From contig NZ_FQUM01000011.1 in the NCBI RefSeq assembly GCF_900129025.1, positions 36,004 to 100,003 on the forward strand: DNA of 64,000 bases, read 5' to 3'. The notes below the pieces were generated by a model. It was not told where the DNA came from, did no database searches, and saw nothing but the letters and a program-made list of their open reading frames with translations. The stretch comes from Mariniphaga anaerophila (GTDB taxonomy: Bacteria; Bacteroidota; Bacteroidia; Bacteroidales; Prolixibacteraceae). Shown piece after piece: positions 1 through 9,902 of this stretch. The translations under genes were made by a program, and so were the position numbers. Position 1 is the stretch's first letter, and every line of letters starts with the position of its first letter.

Positions 1-1
1 G

Positions 2-2017
2 GACGTAACTAAATGGTTGAAAGTTCATGGGAACATGTCTTACGTGAAAACCAACACCATGAACCCGACTTCGGCTGGTAGCAGCTCGGCTAACATTTTT
101 TATGTTGCACAGGTAGTTGCTCCTATTTATCCTATTTATCAGCATAACCTTGATGGTTCGCTTAGATTGGATAAAAACGGAAACAAACAGTATGACTTTG
201 GCGACGATAAGGATATGAAAAGGCCGATGATGCCTCTTGCAAACCCTGCAGGAACTCAGGTGCTGAATACTGAAGAAACTGGGCTAGACCGGATAAATTT
301 CACCGGCGGGGCTACACTTTCAATTACTAAAGATTTGGATTTGATTATGAACCTGGGTATTGATAATGCACAAACAAACGGTACCCGAATTGATAACAAC
401 CAGATTGGCCAGTATGCAGAAACCGGCGGTTATATTTCTAAAAGCAGCAGTCGGACCCGTACAATTAACACAAACCAGATTCTGTCATTCAATAAAAAGC
501 TTGGCGAAGAGCATTCGTTGACAGCCAAAGCAGGTCATGAATACTATGAGTGGGATTACAGCGCCAGCTACGGCGGTAAACAAAATTTCCTGTTCCCCGA
601 GATTACTGAAATGGACTGGGCTGTTGTTATGAGTTCAGTTGGTTCGTATGCTTACGATTATACTCTGGAAAGTTATTTTGGACACGTAAACTACGGCTTC
701 CGCGAAAAATACTACCTGGACGGAAGTATCCGTTACGACGGATCTTCAAGGTTCCATCCCGATAACCGTTGGGGAACGTTCTGGTCTGTTGGTGGTTCAT
801 GGGTAATGAGCGATGAAGACTTCCTGAAAGATCTTTCATTTCTGGATGTACTGAAAATGAGAGTTAGCTACGGTAGTATTGGTAACGATAATCTGGGTGA
901 TTACACCACAGCATCGGGCAGTTATTACTACTACGCTTACGAAGACCAGTATAATATTGTAAATAACGACGGAGAAGTAGGTTTGGAATTTGCTTTTAAA
1001 GGGAACAAAGACCTTAAATGGGAAAGCAACAATACTTTTACTCTTGGCTTCGATTTCGGTTTTCTCAATACATTTACCGGAAATATCGATTATTTCAACA
1101 GAACAAGTTCAGACCTGTTGTTTGTGTTGCCGCAGGCTCCTTCTTCAGGTATCCCGGAAATTCCTTTTAATATTGGTAAATTATCCAATAAAGGTGTTGA
1201 ATTGCAGTTGAACACAAAACTGATAAGCACCAAAGATTTTTCATGGGATGTAACGCTTAACGCTACCCACTACAAAACAACCATCGACGAGTTGCCCGAT
1301 ATGTACAAAGAAGAAGGGCTTACACGAGGTGCATACCAGAAATGGGACGAAGGCAGTTCTCCTTATTTATTCTACATGCGCAGATATGCCGGAGTTGATT
1401 CTGAAACAGGCCAAGGTCTTTGGTACATGGACGTGACAGACGACGAAGGAAAGGTAACAGGCGAAACAACAACAGCTGTTTGGTCGGATGCAACACGTTA
1501 TAAAACAGATAAAGATGCAACTCCTGACTTGTTCGGAGGTATCTCTACAACTGCTCAGTTTAAAGGTTTCGATTTGAGTGTTCAGACTTCTTTCCAAATT
1601 GGCGGATACGTTTATGATGGTGTTTACGGTGGTTTTATGCACTCCGGCGATGCAAGCAGTGTTGGTCAGAACTGGCACAGAGACATTCTAAAAAGATGGA
1701 CTCCATCGAATACTAACACAAGCGTTCCTAGAATTGACAGGTATGTTGACGCAAACAATATTAGCGACAGATTCCTTACCAAAGCAGACTATTTTTCTTT
1801 GAGAAATATTGTTTTAGGTTACACGCTTCCTTCATACATCACAAAAGAATGGAGCATTGAAGCTTTGCGGTTTTATGTTGCAGCCGATAACTTGCTGTTT
1901 ATGTCAAGAAGACAGGGATTTGACCCCAGAATGTACTTTAGTGGCGTAACAACTTCTACTGATATGAATTACTCGCCAATTAAAACCATTTCGGCAGGGT
2001 TGAATCTGACGTTCTAA
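2..2017 (+). CDS. SusC/RagA-family TonB-linked outer-membrane receptor, 5'-truncated by window edge
   Basis: The frame is already open at base 2, so this is the C-terminal two thirds of a SusC-type barrel; signal peptide, carboxypeptidase-like domain and plug lie outside the window. What remains is the usual SusC barrel: an aromatic-rich beta-strand series, the 'RYDGSSRFHPDNRWGTFWS' block (about residues 235-255 of the visible part), the 'LRNIVLGYTLP' segment and a terminal 'GLNLTF' ending in Phe, as expected for outer-membrane insertion. SusC imports a ligand with TonB energy through a pore lidded by SusD. The cognate susD starts 21 bp downstream. The barrel is clearly related to the next SusC at 4673-7753. 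Ligand unknown. Confidence 0.95.
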   Translation, partial: DVTKWLKVHGNMSYVKTNTMNPTSAGSSSANIFYVAQVVAPIYPIYQHNLDGSLRLDKNGNKQYDFGDDKDMKRPMMPLANPAGTQVLNTEETGLDRINFTGGATLSITKDLDLIMNLGIDNAQTNGTRIDNNQIGQYAETGGYISKSSSRTRTINTNQILSFNKKLGEEHSLTAKAGHEYYEWDYSASYGGKQNFLFPEITEMDWAVVMSSVGSYAYDYTLESYFGHVNYGFREKYYLDGSIRYDGSSRFHPDNRWGTFWSVGGSWVMSDEDFLKDLSFLDVLKMRVSYGSIGNDNLGDYTTASGSYYYYAYEDQYNIVNNDGEVGLEFAFKGNKDLKWESNNTFTLGFDFGFLNTFTGNIDYFNRTSSDLLFVLPQAPSSGIPEIPFNIGKLSNKGVELQLNTKLISTKDFSWDVTLNATHYKTTIDELPDMYKEEGLTRGAYQKWDEGSSPYLFYMRRYAGVDSETGQGLWYMDVTDDEGKVTGETTTAVWSDATRYKTDKDATPDLFGGISTTAQFKGFDLSVQTSFQIGGYVYDGVYGGFMHSGDASSVGQNWHRDILKRWTPSNTNTSVPRIDRYVDANNISDRFLTKADYFSLRNIVLGYTLPSYITKEWSIEALRFYVAADNLLFMSRRQGFDPRMYFSGVTTSTDMNYSPIKTISAGLNLTF

Positions 2018-2038
2018 ATTTTTTAAAGAGAAAATGTT

Positions 2039-3571
2039 ATGAAGAGAATTTATAAATATTTGATATTCATCGTTTCAGGCGCGCTTGTTTTAACTACTTC
2101 CTGTAGCGATGAACTGAATACAGAGCCAAAAGGCACTGTATCTCAATCACAGATAACCAAACTTGCAGAATCGGATCCGGCTGCTCTTGCATTGGTAATT
2201 GAACCAATGATTGCCGGTATGTACGGGCACCTGGTTACTTTTAACTCAATGGGGTTGAGTGACGCTCAGGTTAAGCACGACGACCACGGGATAAAAAGTA
2301 TTTTCCATATTGCCGATATGATGGGAGAAGATGTTGTTCAAACATCGTCTTCGTACAACTGGTATTACCACGATTATTTGCTGGAACTGCGCGATAAAGA
2401 CTACACACATCCTTATTTTGTATGGCAATATTTGTATCGTTCTATTAAACTGGCTAACGACATTCTTGCAAAAATTCCGGAAGATGCCGAAGACAGCCAG
2501 ATGAAAGCTTTCCGCGGACAGGCACTCGCTACACGCGCATACAGCTATCACTACCTGGTTCAGTTTTTTCAGAAAACGTACGTTGGCCACGAAGATGATC
2601 CCGGTGTTCCGATTGTTACTGAAGTTGAAAGCGAAGAAGGAACTCCCCGTAAGTCAATGCGCGAAGTTTACACCCTGATGGTGAAAGACCTTACCGACGC
2701 AATTAAACTTTTGGACGGATACAGCAGAGCGACCAAAGGCTTTATCGACCAGTCGGTTGCCTACGGATTTTTAGCTCGTGTTTATTTAAGCATGGAAAAC
2801 TGGGAAGCTGCAGCAGATGCTGCCAGCAAAGCCAGAAGCGGATACCCGATTATGACCGGGGAACAGTACCTCGCCGGATTCAAGTACATTTCAAACCCTG
2901 AATGGATGTTTGGCTCAATTGTAACTTCAGATCTGGATATCGTAAAAACAGGTATTTGCAACCACAACTCGTTCTTCTCAAGTTTTAGTTATGGTTATGC
3001 TTCTCTTACAGGGATGTTCAAAGCAATCGACCGCAGGTTGTATGATCACATGAGTGACACTGACTCCAGAAAACTGGCGTACCAGTCTCCCGACGGAACT
3101 ACATTTCCTGACGGTGGATACAACGGTGTGGAATTGGCCGCTTATGTAAATGGTAAATTCGGCGCCAGCGACGATGGTGCAGACAATACTCAGGATTTGG
3201 TTTACATGAGAGCTTCAGAAATGTTGCTGATTGAAGCAGAAGCCCGTGCAGAAATGAATCAGCCCGGCGAAGCTGCAGCCCTTTTGAAAGAACTCATGGA
3301 AAATCGTGATCCCAATTACACTGTGCCTACTTCAAATTTGTTGGAAGAAATCAGGCAGCAACGGAGAATTGAACTGTGGGGTGAAATCGGAATCGCACTG
3401 TTCGACATTAAACGTTTGAAACTGGGTATTAACAGAGATTACCCGGGCTCAAACCATCCTGAGGATGCAAAACTCGTTGTGCCCGCAGAAGACTGGAAAT
3501 TTACTTATATGTTGCCAACCAAGGAAATTGACAACAACCCTGATGTTGGTCCTGAAGACAATAATCCTTGA
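2039..3571 (+). CDS. SusD/RagB-family nutrient-binding outer-membrane lipoprotein
   Basis: 510 aa. The N-terminus is a lipoprotein signal with Cys22 in 'LTTSCSDE', followed by acidic residues typical of surface export in Bacteroidota. The helical tetratricopeptide-like SusD fold is recognisable from 'FRGQALATRAYSYHYLVQFF' and the C-terminal 'EIRQQRRIELWGEIGIALFD' block, which matches the family's 'RR.EL.GEG.R..DL.R' signature. It forms the lid over the preceding SusC. It resembles the SusD at 7763 (shared 'MMGEDVV'/'LMGEDMV' region), consistent with duplication of the pair. Ligand cannot be read from sequence. Confidence 0.95.
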   Translation: MKRIYKYLIFIVSGALVLTTSCSDELNTEPKGTVSQSQITKLAESDPAALALVIEPMIAGMYGHLVTFNSMGLSDAQVKHDDHGIKSIFHIADMMGEDVVQTSSSYNWYYHDYLLELRDKDYTHPYFVWQYLYRSIKLANDILAKIPEDAEDSQMKAFRGQALATRAYSYHYLVQFFQKTYVGHEDDPGVPIVTEVESEEGTPRKSMREVYTLMVKDLTDAIKLLDGYSRATKGFIDQSVAYGFLARVYLSMENWEAAADAASKARSGYPIMTGEQYLAGFKYISNPEWMFGSIVTSDLDIVKTGICNHNSFFSSFSYGYASLTGMFKAIDRRLYDHMSDTDSRKLAYQSPDGTTFPDGGYNGVELAAYVNGKFGASDDGADNTQDLVYMRASEMLLIEAEARAEMNQPGEAAALLKELMENRDPNYTVPTSNLLEEIRQQRRIELWGEIGIALFDIKRLKLGINRDYPGSNHPEDAKLVVPAEDWKFTYMLPTKEIDNNPDVGPEDNNP

Positions 3572-3610
3572 TTTCTTTTGCAAATTTTACATTTAATAAA
3601 CTGAGATATT

Positions 3611-4534
3611 ATGAAGAATTATATAAAACTATTCATTTTGATGTTAGCCGGGACAACCGCATTTTCTTCCTGCCAGGAAGAACTTGTGAACCCGGATGAC
3701 TATCGTATTGAATACGATGAAACAAAAGCGCCGGAACTTAGCGAAGTAAGTATTGTGAAAGTTAGCGCCGAATATGCAGTGTTGACTGCAAATGCTGATA
3801 CTGCTGCCATAGACCGGGGATTCCTGCTTTCTGAAAGCGAAACAGACTTTTCGTCGGCAGAAGTTATTTCCGTAACAAAAGATGCAAATGTGGTTGAAGT
3901 TGAAGAAGACGGCACATACACGCTGGTTGCTTCAAGTCTGCAGGGGCAAAAAGCATATTATTTTAAAGCTTTTGCAACCAATTATGAAGGCGGAACCACA
4001 GTAAGCGAAGTTCAGTCGTTTACTACCAGAGAAGGTGTTACTGCATACGAAATTAGCATTGCCTCAAACTCTGCTGAAGAGTGGGCTGCTGCCGGCTTCG
4101 AGTCAATTGACAAAGATGGCGACGGAAACGGATGGGCGATGACTGATTATGATGAAGAAGGAACTCAAAAAGCATTTGTTTCTTATTCATGGTTAAATGC
4201 ACCGCTTACTCCGGAAAACTACCTCGTATTTCCTGAATTGACACTCGAAGGAGTTGATGGTATGATAACTGTAAATGTTAAGGCTGGCGATGCTTCTTAT
4301 TCTGCAGAAACTTTTAAAGTTGTAGCATCTGATTCTCCGATTACCGAAGAAAATTGTAGAGAAGCTGAAGTGCTTTCTACAAACACTTTGTCTGATGGTG
4401 ATGAGTTTTCTGCAGCAGTTGCTGTTCCTTCAAAATTTGAAGGTAAAAAAGTTTACATCGCATTGGTTCACACAGAATGTACAGATAATTATGCGATTTT
4501 CTTTTTAGGCGCAAAATTGACTTACGCCAAGTAA
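3611..4534 (+). CDS. Surface lipoprotein with C-terminal choice-of-anchor-J-like domain
   Basis: 307 aa. Signal peptide with Cys21 in 'AFSSCQEE', followed by an acidic stretch, indicates a surface-exposed lipoprotein. Residues about 35-145 look like a fibronectin-type III-like beta domain ('AYYFKAFATNYEGGTTVSEV'). Residues about 150-307 resemble the choice-of-anchor J (cleaved-adhesin) beta-sandwich: 'GFESIDKDGDGNGW', 'ENYLVFPELTLEG', 'KFEGKKVYIALVH'. It lies 39 bp after susD and before a terminator, so it is the third gene of the first SusCD operon and probably an accessory ligand-binding or adhesion protein. The domain call is from motif pattern; function is inferred. Confidence 0.75.
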   Translation: MKNYIKLFILMLAGTTAFSSCQEELVNPDDYRIEYDETKAPELSEVSIVKVSAEYAVLTANADTAAIDRGFLLSESETDFSSAEVISVTKDANVVEVEEDGTYTLVASSLQGQKAYYFKAFATNYEGGTTVSEVQSFTTREGVTAYEISIASNSAEEWAAAGFESIDKDGDGNGWAMTDYDEEGTQKAFVSYSWLNAPLTPENYLVFPELTLEGVDGMITVNVKAGDASYSAETFKVVASDSPITEENCREAEVLSTNTLSDGDEFSAAVAVPSKFEGKKVYIALVHTECTDNYAIFFLGAKLTYAK

Positions 4535-4551
4535 AAGATTATAAAACATAC

Positions 4552-4584
4552 AAAAGAGGCTGTTCACATCGGACAGCCTTTTTT
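4552..4584 (+). terminator. Intrinsic terminator after the first SusCD operon
   Basis: AGGCTGT (4557-4563) pairs with ACAGCCT (4573-4579) around a 9-nt loop and is followed by a T run to 4584. A-rich bases before the stem extend the pairing, so it could act in both directions. It separates the lipoprotein gene from the next susC. Confidence 0.8.
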
Positions 4585-4672
4585 GTGTTTGGCGGGGTGT
4601 CTCTCGCATACTGTTTTTTTTACTAATTTAGCACCCCGGTTGATAAGAGAAAGTGTACCTAACTTCTAATTC

Positions 4673-7600
4673 ATGAGAAATATAATACTGACGTTTCTTT
4701 TCGTTGCCCTCAGTATAAGTGTAGCTAACGCCCAGATAAAAAGAATTTCTGGTTCTGTTACTACTTCAGGCACGGGAGTCCCGGTATCAGGTGTATCGGT
4801 TGTTGTTAAAGGAACTACACTCGGAACAGTTACAAATCAGGATGGTTATTACCAGCTAAATCTTTCGGGCGACTCGCCGGTTCTTGTTTTTTCATACATT
4901 GGAATGAAAACGCGGGAACTCCCTGTTGAAGGCTCAATTCTGGATGTGGCGATGATTCCCGACAATGTTGACGTTGATGAGGTGGTGGTTGTTGCGTATG
5001 GAACAACGGTAAAAAATCAGTTTACCGGCTCGGTAAGTTCCATCGACGGCGCCCGGCTCGAACAATTTCAAACAGCAAATTTTACAAAAGCACTTCAGGG
5101 GCTATCGGCAGGAGTGCTGGCCACCAGCGGAAGCGGCCAACCCGGAGAAGATGCTGATATTCGAATCAGGGGCTTTAGCACGTTTGGCGATGCCAGCCCG
5201 CTGGTCGTGCTAGATGGTTTTCCGTACGACGGCAGCCTCAGCGCTCTCCCTCTTTCTGAAATTGAGTCTGTCTCCATTCTGAAAGATGCTTCGGCCACTG
5301 TTCTTTATGGTTCAAGAGCTGCCAACGGCGTAATTATTATTACCACAAAATCCGGTACAAAAGGGCCTTCAAAACTTGATTTGAAAGTTAGTTACGGAAT
5401 TTCGAACCGCGCAATCCCGGATTACGACAAGGTTACGGTGCCGGAGTATTACGAATTGCAATGGGAGGGAATCAGAAACGCATTGGTTGCCGGAGGAACA
5501 AACCCGGATGATGCCAACTCCATGGCCAGCCAACAACTCATTTCGGTGCTGGGAGGTTATAACGCATATAATGTACCCGCCGGCGAAGTGGTGGACGAGA
5601 ATGGCGCAATTAATCCGGATGCTGAGTTGTTGTGGAACGATAGCTGGCAGGACCAGTTGTTTGTTACCGGCCAGCGAAAAGAGGTTACGATTAATTCCAG
5701 CGGTGGTACTGATAAAACCACTTATTTTCTTTCTGGAGGTATGCTGGATGAAGGTGGGATAATTAGTGCGTCGAATCTGAAAAGGTTTTCCGCGCGGGCA
5801 AATATTAAAACGCAAATAAGAAGTTGGATAAACGCCGGCATCAATTTATCCGGTTCGCTTTCGGAGCAGAACTACCCCGTTTCTTCGGGCTCTTCGTACC
5901 TTAATTCATTTATGTTTTCAGGATTGATAGCCCCCATTTACCCGGTCTATTTGTATAACGAAAAAGGCGAAGTTCAAACCGATGCAGAAGGAAATAAACT
6001 TTTTGATTTTGGAACCGGCTTTGACAGAGCCCGGGCTTTTGCATCCAATCTGAATCCGCTGGGAACAATAACGCACGACAAACGTGAGTATAAAAAAGAT
6101 GTGTTCACGTTGCGCTCGTTCATCAATTTCGAGCTTGCCGAAGGGCTTTCTTTTAACGCTTCAGTCGGTGCAGATTATTTTGCCTACTCCGGATTGACCC
6201 ACCAAAATATGAAATACGGCGACGGGCAAAACTTTAACGGACGTTCTGCCAGGCAAACCAACCGCATGTTTTCATACACAGCCAATCAACTTTTACGGTA
6301 TGTAACCGGTTTTGGCGGGCACTCTGTCAACGCAATGGCCGGGCACGAAAGTTACAGTTACAAATTGAATACACTTGCTGCAACCCGCTCCGGCTTTCCT
6401 TTTCCCGAACTTGTTGAGCTGGATGCTGCTGCCATCCCCGAGAAATCAGGTTCTTCAGAAGATAATTATCGGCTGGAAAGTTATTTGGTAAAGGTTGAAT
6501 ATGATTACGATAAGCGGTTTTTTGCAAGTTTTAACATGCGTGCCGATGGGAATTCGCGGTTTGCCGAAAATGCCAGGTGGGGAAGTTTCTGGGGAATGGG
6601 ATTATCGTGGATTATTTCGCACGAAGAATTTTTGCAGGATTTTACAGCTCTAAATCTGTTGCGGATAAAAGCGAGTTACGGAGAGCAGGGGAACGATAAA
6701 GTTGGGTCGTATTACGGTTACCAGGGGCTTTATAAAACCGGGGTGAATAATATTGATTTTCCGGGAATACTGGCCAGCAGGCTGCCTACTCCGGTACTTA
6801 CCTGGGAATCTCTTAATTCGCTGAATATGGGAGTTGAGGCAGAATTCCTGAATCGGTATTCAATAAATTTTGAATATTATATCCGGAACAACAGCGATTT
6901 GCTGTTTGAAAAACCGCTCCCTCCGTCAACCGGGTTTACTTCTATTGATGCTAATATTGCAGAACTGTCAAACGTGGGTTTTGATTTGGAGTTGGGTGGT
7001 TTAATTCTGAATGCCAAAAATGTGGTATGGAACCTGGATTTAAATTTGGGCCATTTCAAAAACAAAATTAAAGAGTTGCCGCAGAAATCTATTATTAGTG
7101 GCAATAAACTGTGGCAGGAAGGCGCTTCTATTTACGATTTTTGGGTGGAAGAGTTTGCCGGTGTTGATTCGGAAACGGGTAAAACATTGTGGCGCTACAC
7201 TGATGCAGATACGGGCGAAAAAGGGGTGACCACTTCCTATTCCAAAGCAACCAGGTATTATGCAGGTTCTGCTATTCCCGATCTTTTTGGTGGCATTAAC
7301 AATACGATTAAAATTTTCGATTTTGACCTGTCTGTTTTGCTTAGTTTCGGAATTGGTGGAAAAGTAATGGACTCCGGGTATCAGTGGCTGATGCACTCGG
7401 GACAATACGGTTACAGTTTTCATCGCGATATTTTAGATAGGTGGACTCCCGAAAACAGTCAGGCAATCATTCCTGCAATAGACGGGGATTCCTACACAAA
7501 CAGGCGCTCTTCCCGCTTCCTGACTGATGCCAGCTACTTCAATCTGAAAAATATTTCGTTGGGATATAATTTTCCTGAAGCTGTGATTTCGAAGCTAAAC

Positions 7601-7753
7601 CTGGCGGGTATTAAACTGAAATTCACTGCAGATAATTTGGCACTGGCTACTGCACGAAAAGGGCTCGATCCTCAGTTTTCGTTAGACGGTTCATACGGAA
7701 AAGTGTATGTGCCAATTCGTACTTTGTCGGTTGGAGTTGACGTTCAATTTTAA
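4673..7753 (+). CDS. SusC/RagA-family TonB-linked outer-membrane receptor (no STN domain)
   Basis: 1026 aa. Signal peptide ends near residue 21 ('SVANAQIK'). A carboxypeptidase-regulatory-like beta domain (about 25-105) contains 'VSVVVKGTTLGTVTNQDG'. The plug follows (about 105-225) with the SusC signature 'VVVVAYGT', 'IRIRGFSTFG' and 'YGSRAANGVIIITTKSG'. The barrel ends in 'VGVDVQF'. It lacks the N-terminal STN signalling domain found in the three receptors further downstream, so it is unlikely to signal through FecR, and no fecR/sigma pair lies beside it. The gene starts 138 bp after the previous gene; TAATTTAG at 4624-4631 is a one-mismatch match to the Bacteroidota -7 box. Cognate susD is 9 bp downstream. 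Confidence 0.96.
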   Translation: MRNIILTFLFVALSISVANAQIKRISGSVTTSGTGVPVSGVSVVVKGTTLGTVTNQDGYYQLNLSGDSPVLVFSYIGMKTRELPVEGSILDVAMIPDNVDVDEVVVVAYGTTVKNQFTGSVSSIDGARLEQFQTANFTKALQGLSAGVLATSGSGQPGEDADIRIRGFSTFGDASPLVVLDGFPYDGSLSALPLSEIESVSILKDASATVLYGSRAANGVIIITTKSGTKGPSKLDLKVSYGISNRAIPDYDKVTVPEYYELQWEGIRNALVAGGTNPDDANSMASQQLISVLGGYNAYNVPAGEVVDENGAINPDAELLWNDSWQDQLFVTGQRKEVTINSSGGTDKTTYFLSGGMLDEGGIISASNLKRFSARANIKTQIRSWINAGINLSGSLSEQNYPVSSGSSYLNSFMFSGLIAPIYPVYLYNEKGEVQTDAEGNKLFDFGTGFDRARAFASNLNPLGTITHDKREYKKDVFTLRSFINFELAEGLSFNASVGADYFAYSGLTHQNMKYGDGQNFNGRSARQTNRMFSYTANQLLRYVTGFGGHSVNAMAGHESYSYKLNTLAATRSGFPFPELVELDAAAIPEKSGSSEDNYRLESYLVKVEYDYDKRFFASFNMRADGNSRFAENARWGSFWGMGLSWIISHEEFLQDFTALNLLRIKASYGEQGNDKVGSYYGYQGLYKTGVNNIDFPGILASRLPTPVLTWESLNSLNMGVEAEFLNRYSINFEYYIRNNSDLLFEKPLPPSTGFTSIDANIAELSNVGFDLELGGLILNAKNVVWNLDLNLGHFKNKIKELPQKSIISGNKLWQEGASIYDFWVEEFAGVDSETGKTLWRYTDADTGEKGVTTSYSKATRYYAGSAIPDLFGGINNTIKIFDFDLSVLLSFGIGGKVMDSGYQWLMHSGQYGYSFHRDILDRWTPENSQAIIPAIDGDSYTNRRSSRFLTDASYFNLKNISLGYNFPEAVISKLNLAGIKLKFTADNLALATARKGLDPQFSLDGSYGKVYVPIRTLSVGVDVQF

Positions 7754-7762
7754 AACGAAAAA

Positions 7763-9211
7763 ATGAAAAAGTTATTCAACTTAATACTAATAATTGCTGT
7801 CTTTGCAACTTCGTGTTCCGATGAGTTTCTGGAAACAATTCCAACCAACGAAATTTCAGATCAGGCAGTTTTTCAGTCGGTAGAAGGGGCACAAACAGTT
7901 ATCGATGGCGTTTTGCGAGATATGCGAAGCCAGCATGGCAATGAAGATCAGCATGATCAATTCGGGGTGAAAGCCATTGATTTGTGTGTGGATTTGATGG
8001 GGGAAGACATGGTAGTTGAGAAGTATCATTGGTTTGGGGCAGACTACCGTTTTGAAAACCGAACAGAAAATGATCAGCGGCCGCTCTACGCCTGGACTCT
8101 TTTCTACCGGATTATTTACAATGCAAACGAAGTGATTAATCACATTGATGACGTAGCATCTGACAGTGAAACCCTGAAAGCTGACTTAAAAGCACAGGCG
8201 TTGACTTTAAGAGCTTACTCCTACTTTCAGTTGGTTCAGCTTTTTCAGCATACCTACTCCGGTCATGAGGATGAACCCGGAGTGCCGTTGTACACGAATG
8301 CAACAACCGAAGGAAATCCGCGTAGCACAGTGTCTGAAGTTTACACCCGAATTACCACAGATTTGTCTGAAGCGGTGAGATTGTTCGAAGAAAGTGGGCT
8401 TCAGCAAAAACATATTTCACGTCCTGCTCTGTCTGTCGCCCGGGGGCTTGCTGCACGCGTTGCTCTGGTGATGGAAGATTGGCAGGCGGCGGCAGATATG
8501 GCATCGAAGGCGCGGGACGGGTTTTCGCTAATGACTGCCGCTGAGTTCAGCACCGGGTTTGATAATTATACGCAGCAGAACTGGATGTGGGGAATGGAAG
8601 TGAATAGCGAACAATCTACAACTTATGCGTCGTGGTTTTCGCATGTTGACTGGACCATCGGAGGTTATTGCGGCTACGGGTTGAGTCCGAAGTCGTTTAG
8701 CCTTGAATTGTTTAACAGGATGGATAACAGTGATGTGCGTAAGGAGTTGGTGGATACGTCTTTCATCGAGTCCGGTCGGTTGATTCCATATAAATTTGCT
8801 GCGGGTAACGACAAAGGTTTTGATGCTGATTTGGTACTGATGCGGCCGGAAGAAATGCTGCTCATCGAAGCCGAAGCACGCGCGCGAATAAAAGATTTCA
8901 CAAATGCCGGGAAACTGTTGAAAGAACTTCGCGACAAACGATTTGATGAACCTGTCTCAACTTCCTGGCCGGAAGAAACGCTGTTGAGCGAGATCCTTTT
9001 GGAAAGGCGAATCGAGCTTTGGGGCGAAGGTTTCAGAGGGTTTGATTTGAAACGGCTGAAGTTGGGGGTTAACCGAACTAACAGCAACCACAATCCGGTA
9101 GTTGCAAAAGTGATGAGCCTTCCGGCAGAATCAGAAGAGTTTATTTACCAGATTCCGCAAAGCGAGATAGATGCCAATTCAAATATTGGAGAAGAAGATC
9201 AGAATCTTTGA
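7763..9211 (+). CDS. SusD/RagB-family nutrient-binding outer-membrane lipoprotein
   Basis: 482 aa. Lipoprotein signal with Cys18 in 'VFATSCSDEF'. SusD signatures are 'AQALTLRAYSYFQLVQLFQ', 'EEMLLIEAEARARI' and 'LLERRIELWGEGFRGFDLKR'. It partners the SusC ending 9 bp upstream. It is shorter than, but collinear with, the SusD at 2039. The gene ends 6 bp before a convergent gene, with no obvious terminator between them. Confidence 0.95.
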   Translation: MKKLFNLILIIAVFATSCSDEFLETIPTNEISDQAVFQSVEGAQTVIDGVLRDMRSQHGNEDQHDQFGVKAIDLCVDLMGEDMVVEKYHWFGADYRFENRTENDQRPLYAWTLFYRIIYNANEVINHIDDVASDSETLKADLKAQALTLRAYSYFQLVQLFQHTYSGHEDEPGVPLYTNATTEGNPRSTVSEVYTRITTDLSEAVRLFEESGLQQKHISRPALSVARGLAARVALVMEDWQAAADMASKARDGFSLMTAAEFSTGFDNYTQQNWMWGMEVNSEQSTTYASWFSHVDWTIGGYCGYGLSPKSFSLELFNRMDNSDVRKELVDTSFIESGRLIPYKFAAGNDKGFDADLVLMRPEEMLLIEAEARARIKDFTNAGKLLKELRDKRFDEPVSTSWPEETLLSEILLERRIELWGEGFRGFDLKRLKLGVNRTNSNHNPVVAKVMSLPAESEEFIYQIPQSEIDANSNIGEEDQNL

Positions 9212-9217
9212 TCTCTT

Positions 9218-9886
9218 TTACTGCGTTTTTGATGGCTGGTCATCTTTCTGCCATTTCTTTTGCAGCTCTTCCAACTCCCGCTGGTGCTTTTTAATCAGCT
9301 CTTCCCACTCTTTCCGGTGTTCTTCATTTTTAAATCCGGGAAAGCCGAAATTGTCCTCGTTAAATTGATAGAATTGCTGGTTAAGCCGCTCGCTGAAATC
9401 TTTAAAGAATTCCTCGTCGATTCCCGGAGGAAATTTGTCGTTTGGCCCAACACCGAAATCAAAAAATAGCGAATCAAATTGATACGGGAACGGGGCTGCA
9501 AACAGCGAGTCTGAAAAAGGTGTCAGATTATTTCCCCGGTTTTTACCGTCAAACGGGGAGAAGCGGAATCCGAAAGAAAATGGTTCGCGCGGAAATGCTT
9601 TGTTGTCAAGCAGAGAATCGCCCCAAAATTCGTTCATAAATCGCTCAATGCCCGGAAAATTGAAGCGGGGAGACAGGCTGTCTCCGGGAAATCCGAAATG
9701 AAAGGTTGTATCTACCGACCAATGGTGTACATACGTAGAATCGTACTGAATCAGGTTTCCCTGGTCATCGTATTTCTTGTTGACAATAACCTGTTCGTCG
9801 GGGTTTTTCTGATCTTTTTGTTGCTGTGCTTTTGCTCCGGATACAGCAAATGCAAAAACGATTGAAATAAAAATAAACTTCTTCAT
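9218..9886 (-). CDS. Secreted Phe/Pro/Asp-rich protein of unknown function
   Basis: 222 aa. A signal peptide ends at 'SGAKAQQQ' (about residue 20), so the product is exported. The mature part is unusually rich in Phe, Pro, Asp and Gly, with short repeats such as 'FGFPGDS', 'FNFPGIE' and 'FGFPGFK'. The charged C-terminus is probably helical or coiled-coil (about residues 190-222: many Glu, Lys, Gln and 'ELEELQKKWQ'). I recognise no family or catalytic motif. It is convergent with the SusD gene, so it is not part of that operon. A -7-like box lies at 9903-9910. Confidence 0.7.
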   Translation of the reverse strand: MKKFIFISIVFAFAVSGAKAQQQKDQKNPDEQVIVNKKYDDQGNLIQYDSTYVHHWSVDTTFHFGFPGDSLSPRFNFPGIERFMNEFWGDSLLDNKAFPREPFSFGFRFSPFDGKNRGNNLTPFSDSLFAAPFPYQFDSLFFDFGVGPNDKFPPGIDEEFFKDFSERLNQQFYQFNEDNFGFPGFKNEEHRKEWEELIKKHQRELEELQKKWQKDDQPSKTQ

Positions 9887-9902
9887 GGCTACATTTTTTC
9901 TT

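Noticed and set aside
4593..4638. CGGGGTG ... CACCCCG inverted pair before the second susC
   Set aside because: Only 7 bp with a 32-nt gap of low-complexity sequence; could be chance and overlaps the presumed promoter without further support.
5369..5815. 148-codon antisense frame within susC
   Set aside because: Shadow of the strongly supported SusC gene on the other strand; no start context or family similarity. Many similar antisense frames over susC, susD, metY, metA and lacZ-type genes were dropped for the same reason.
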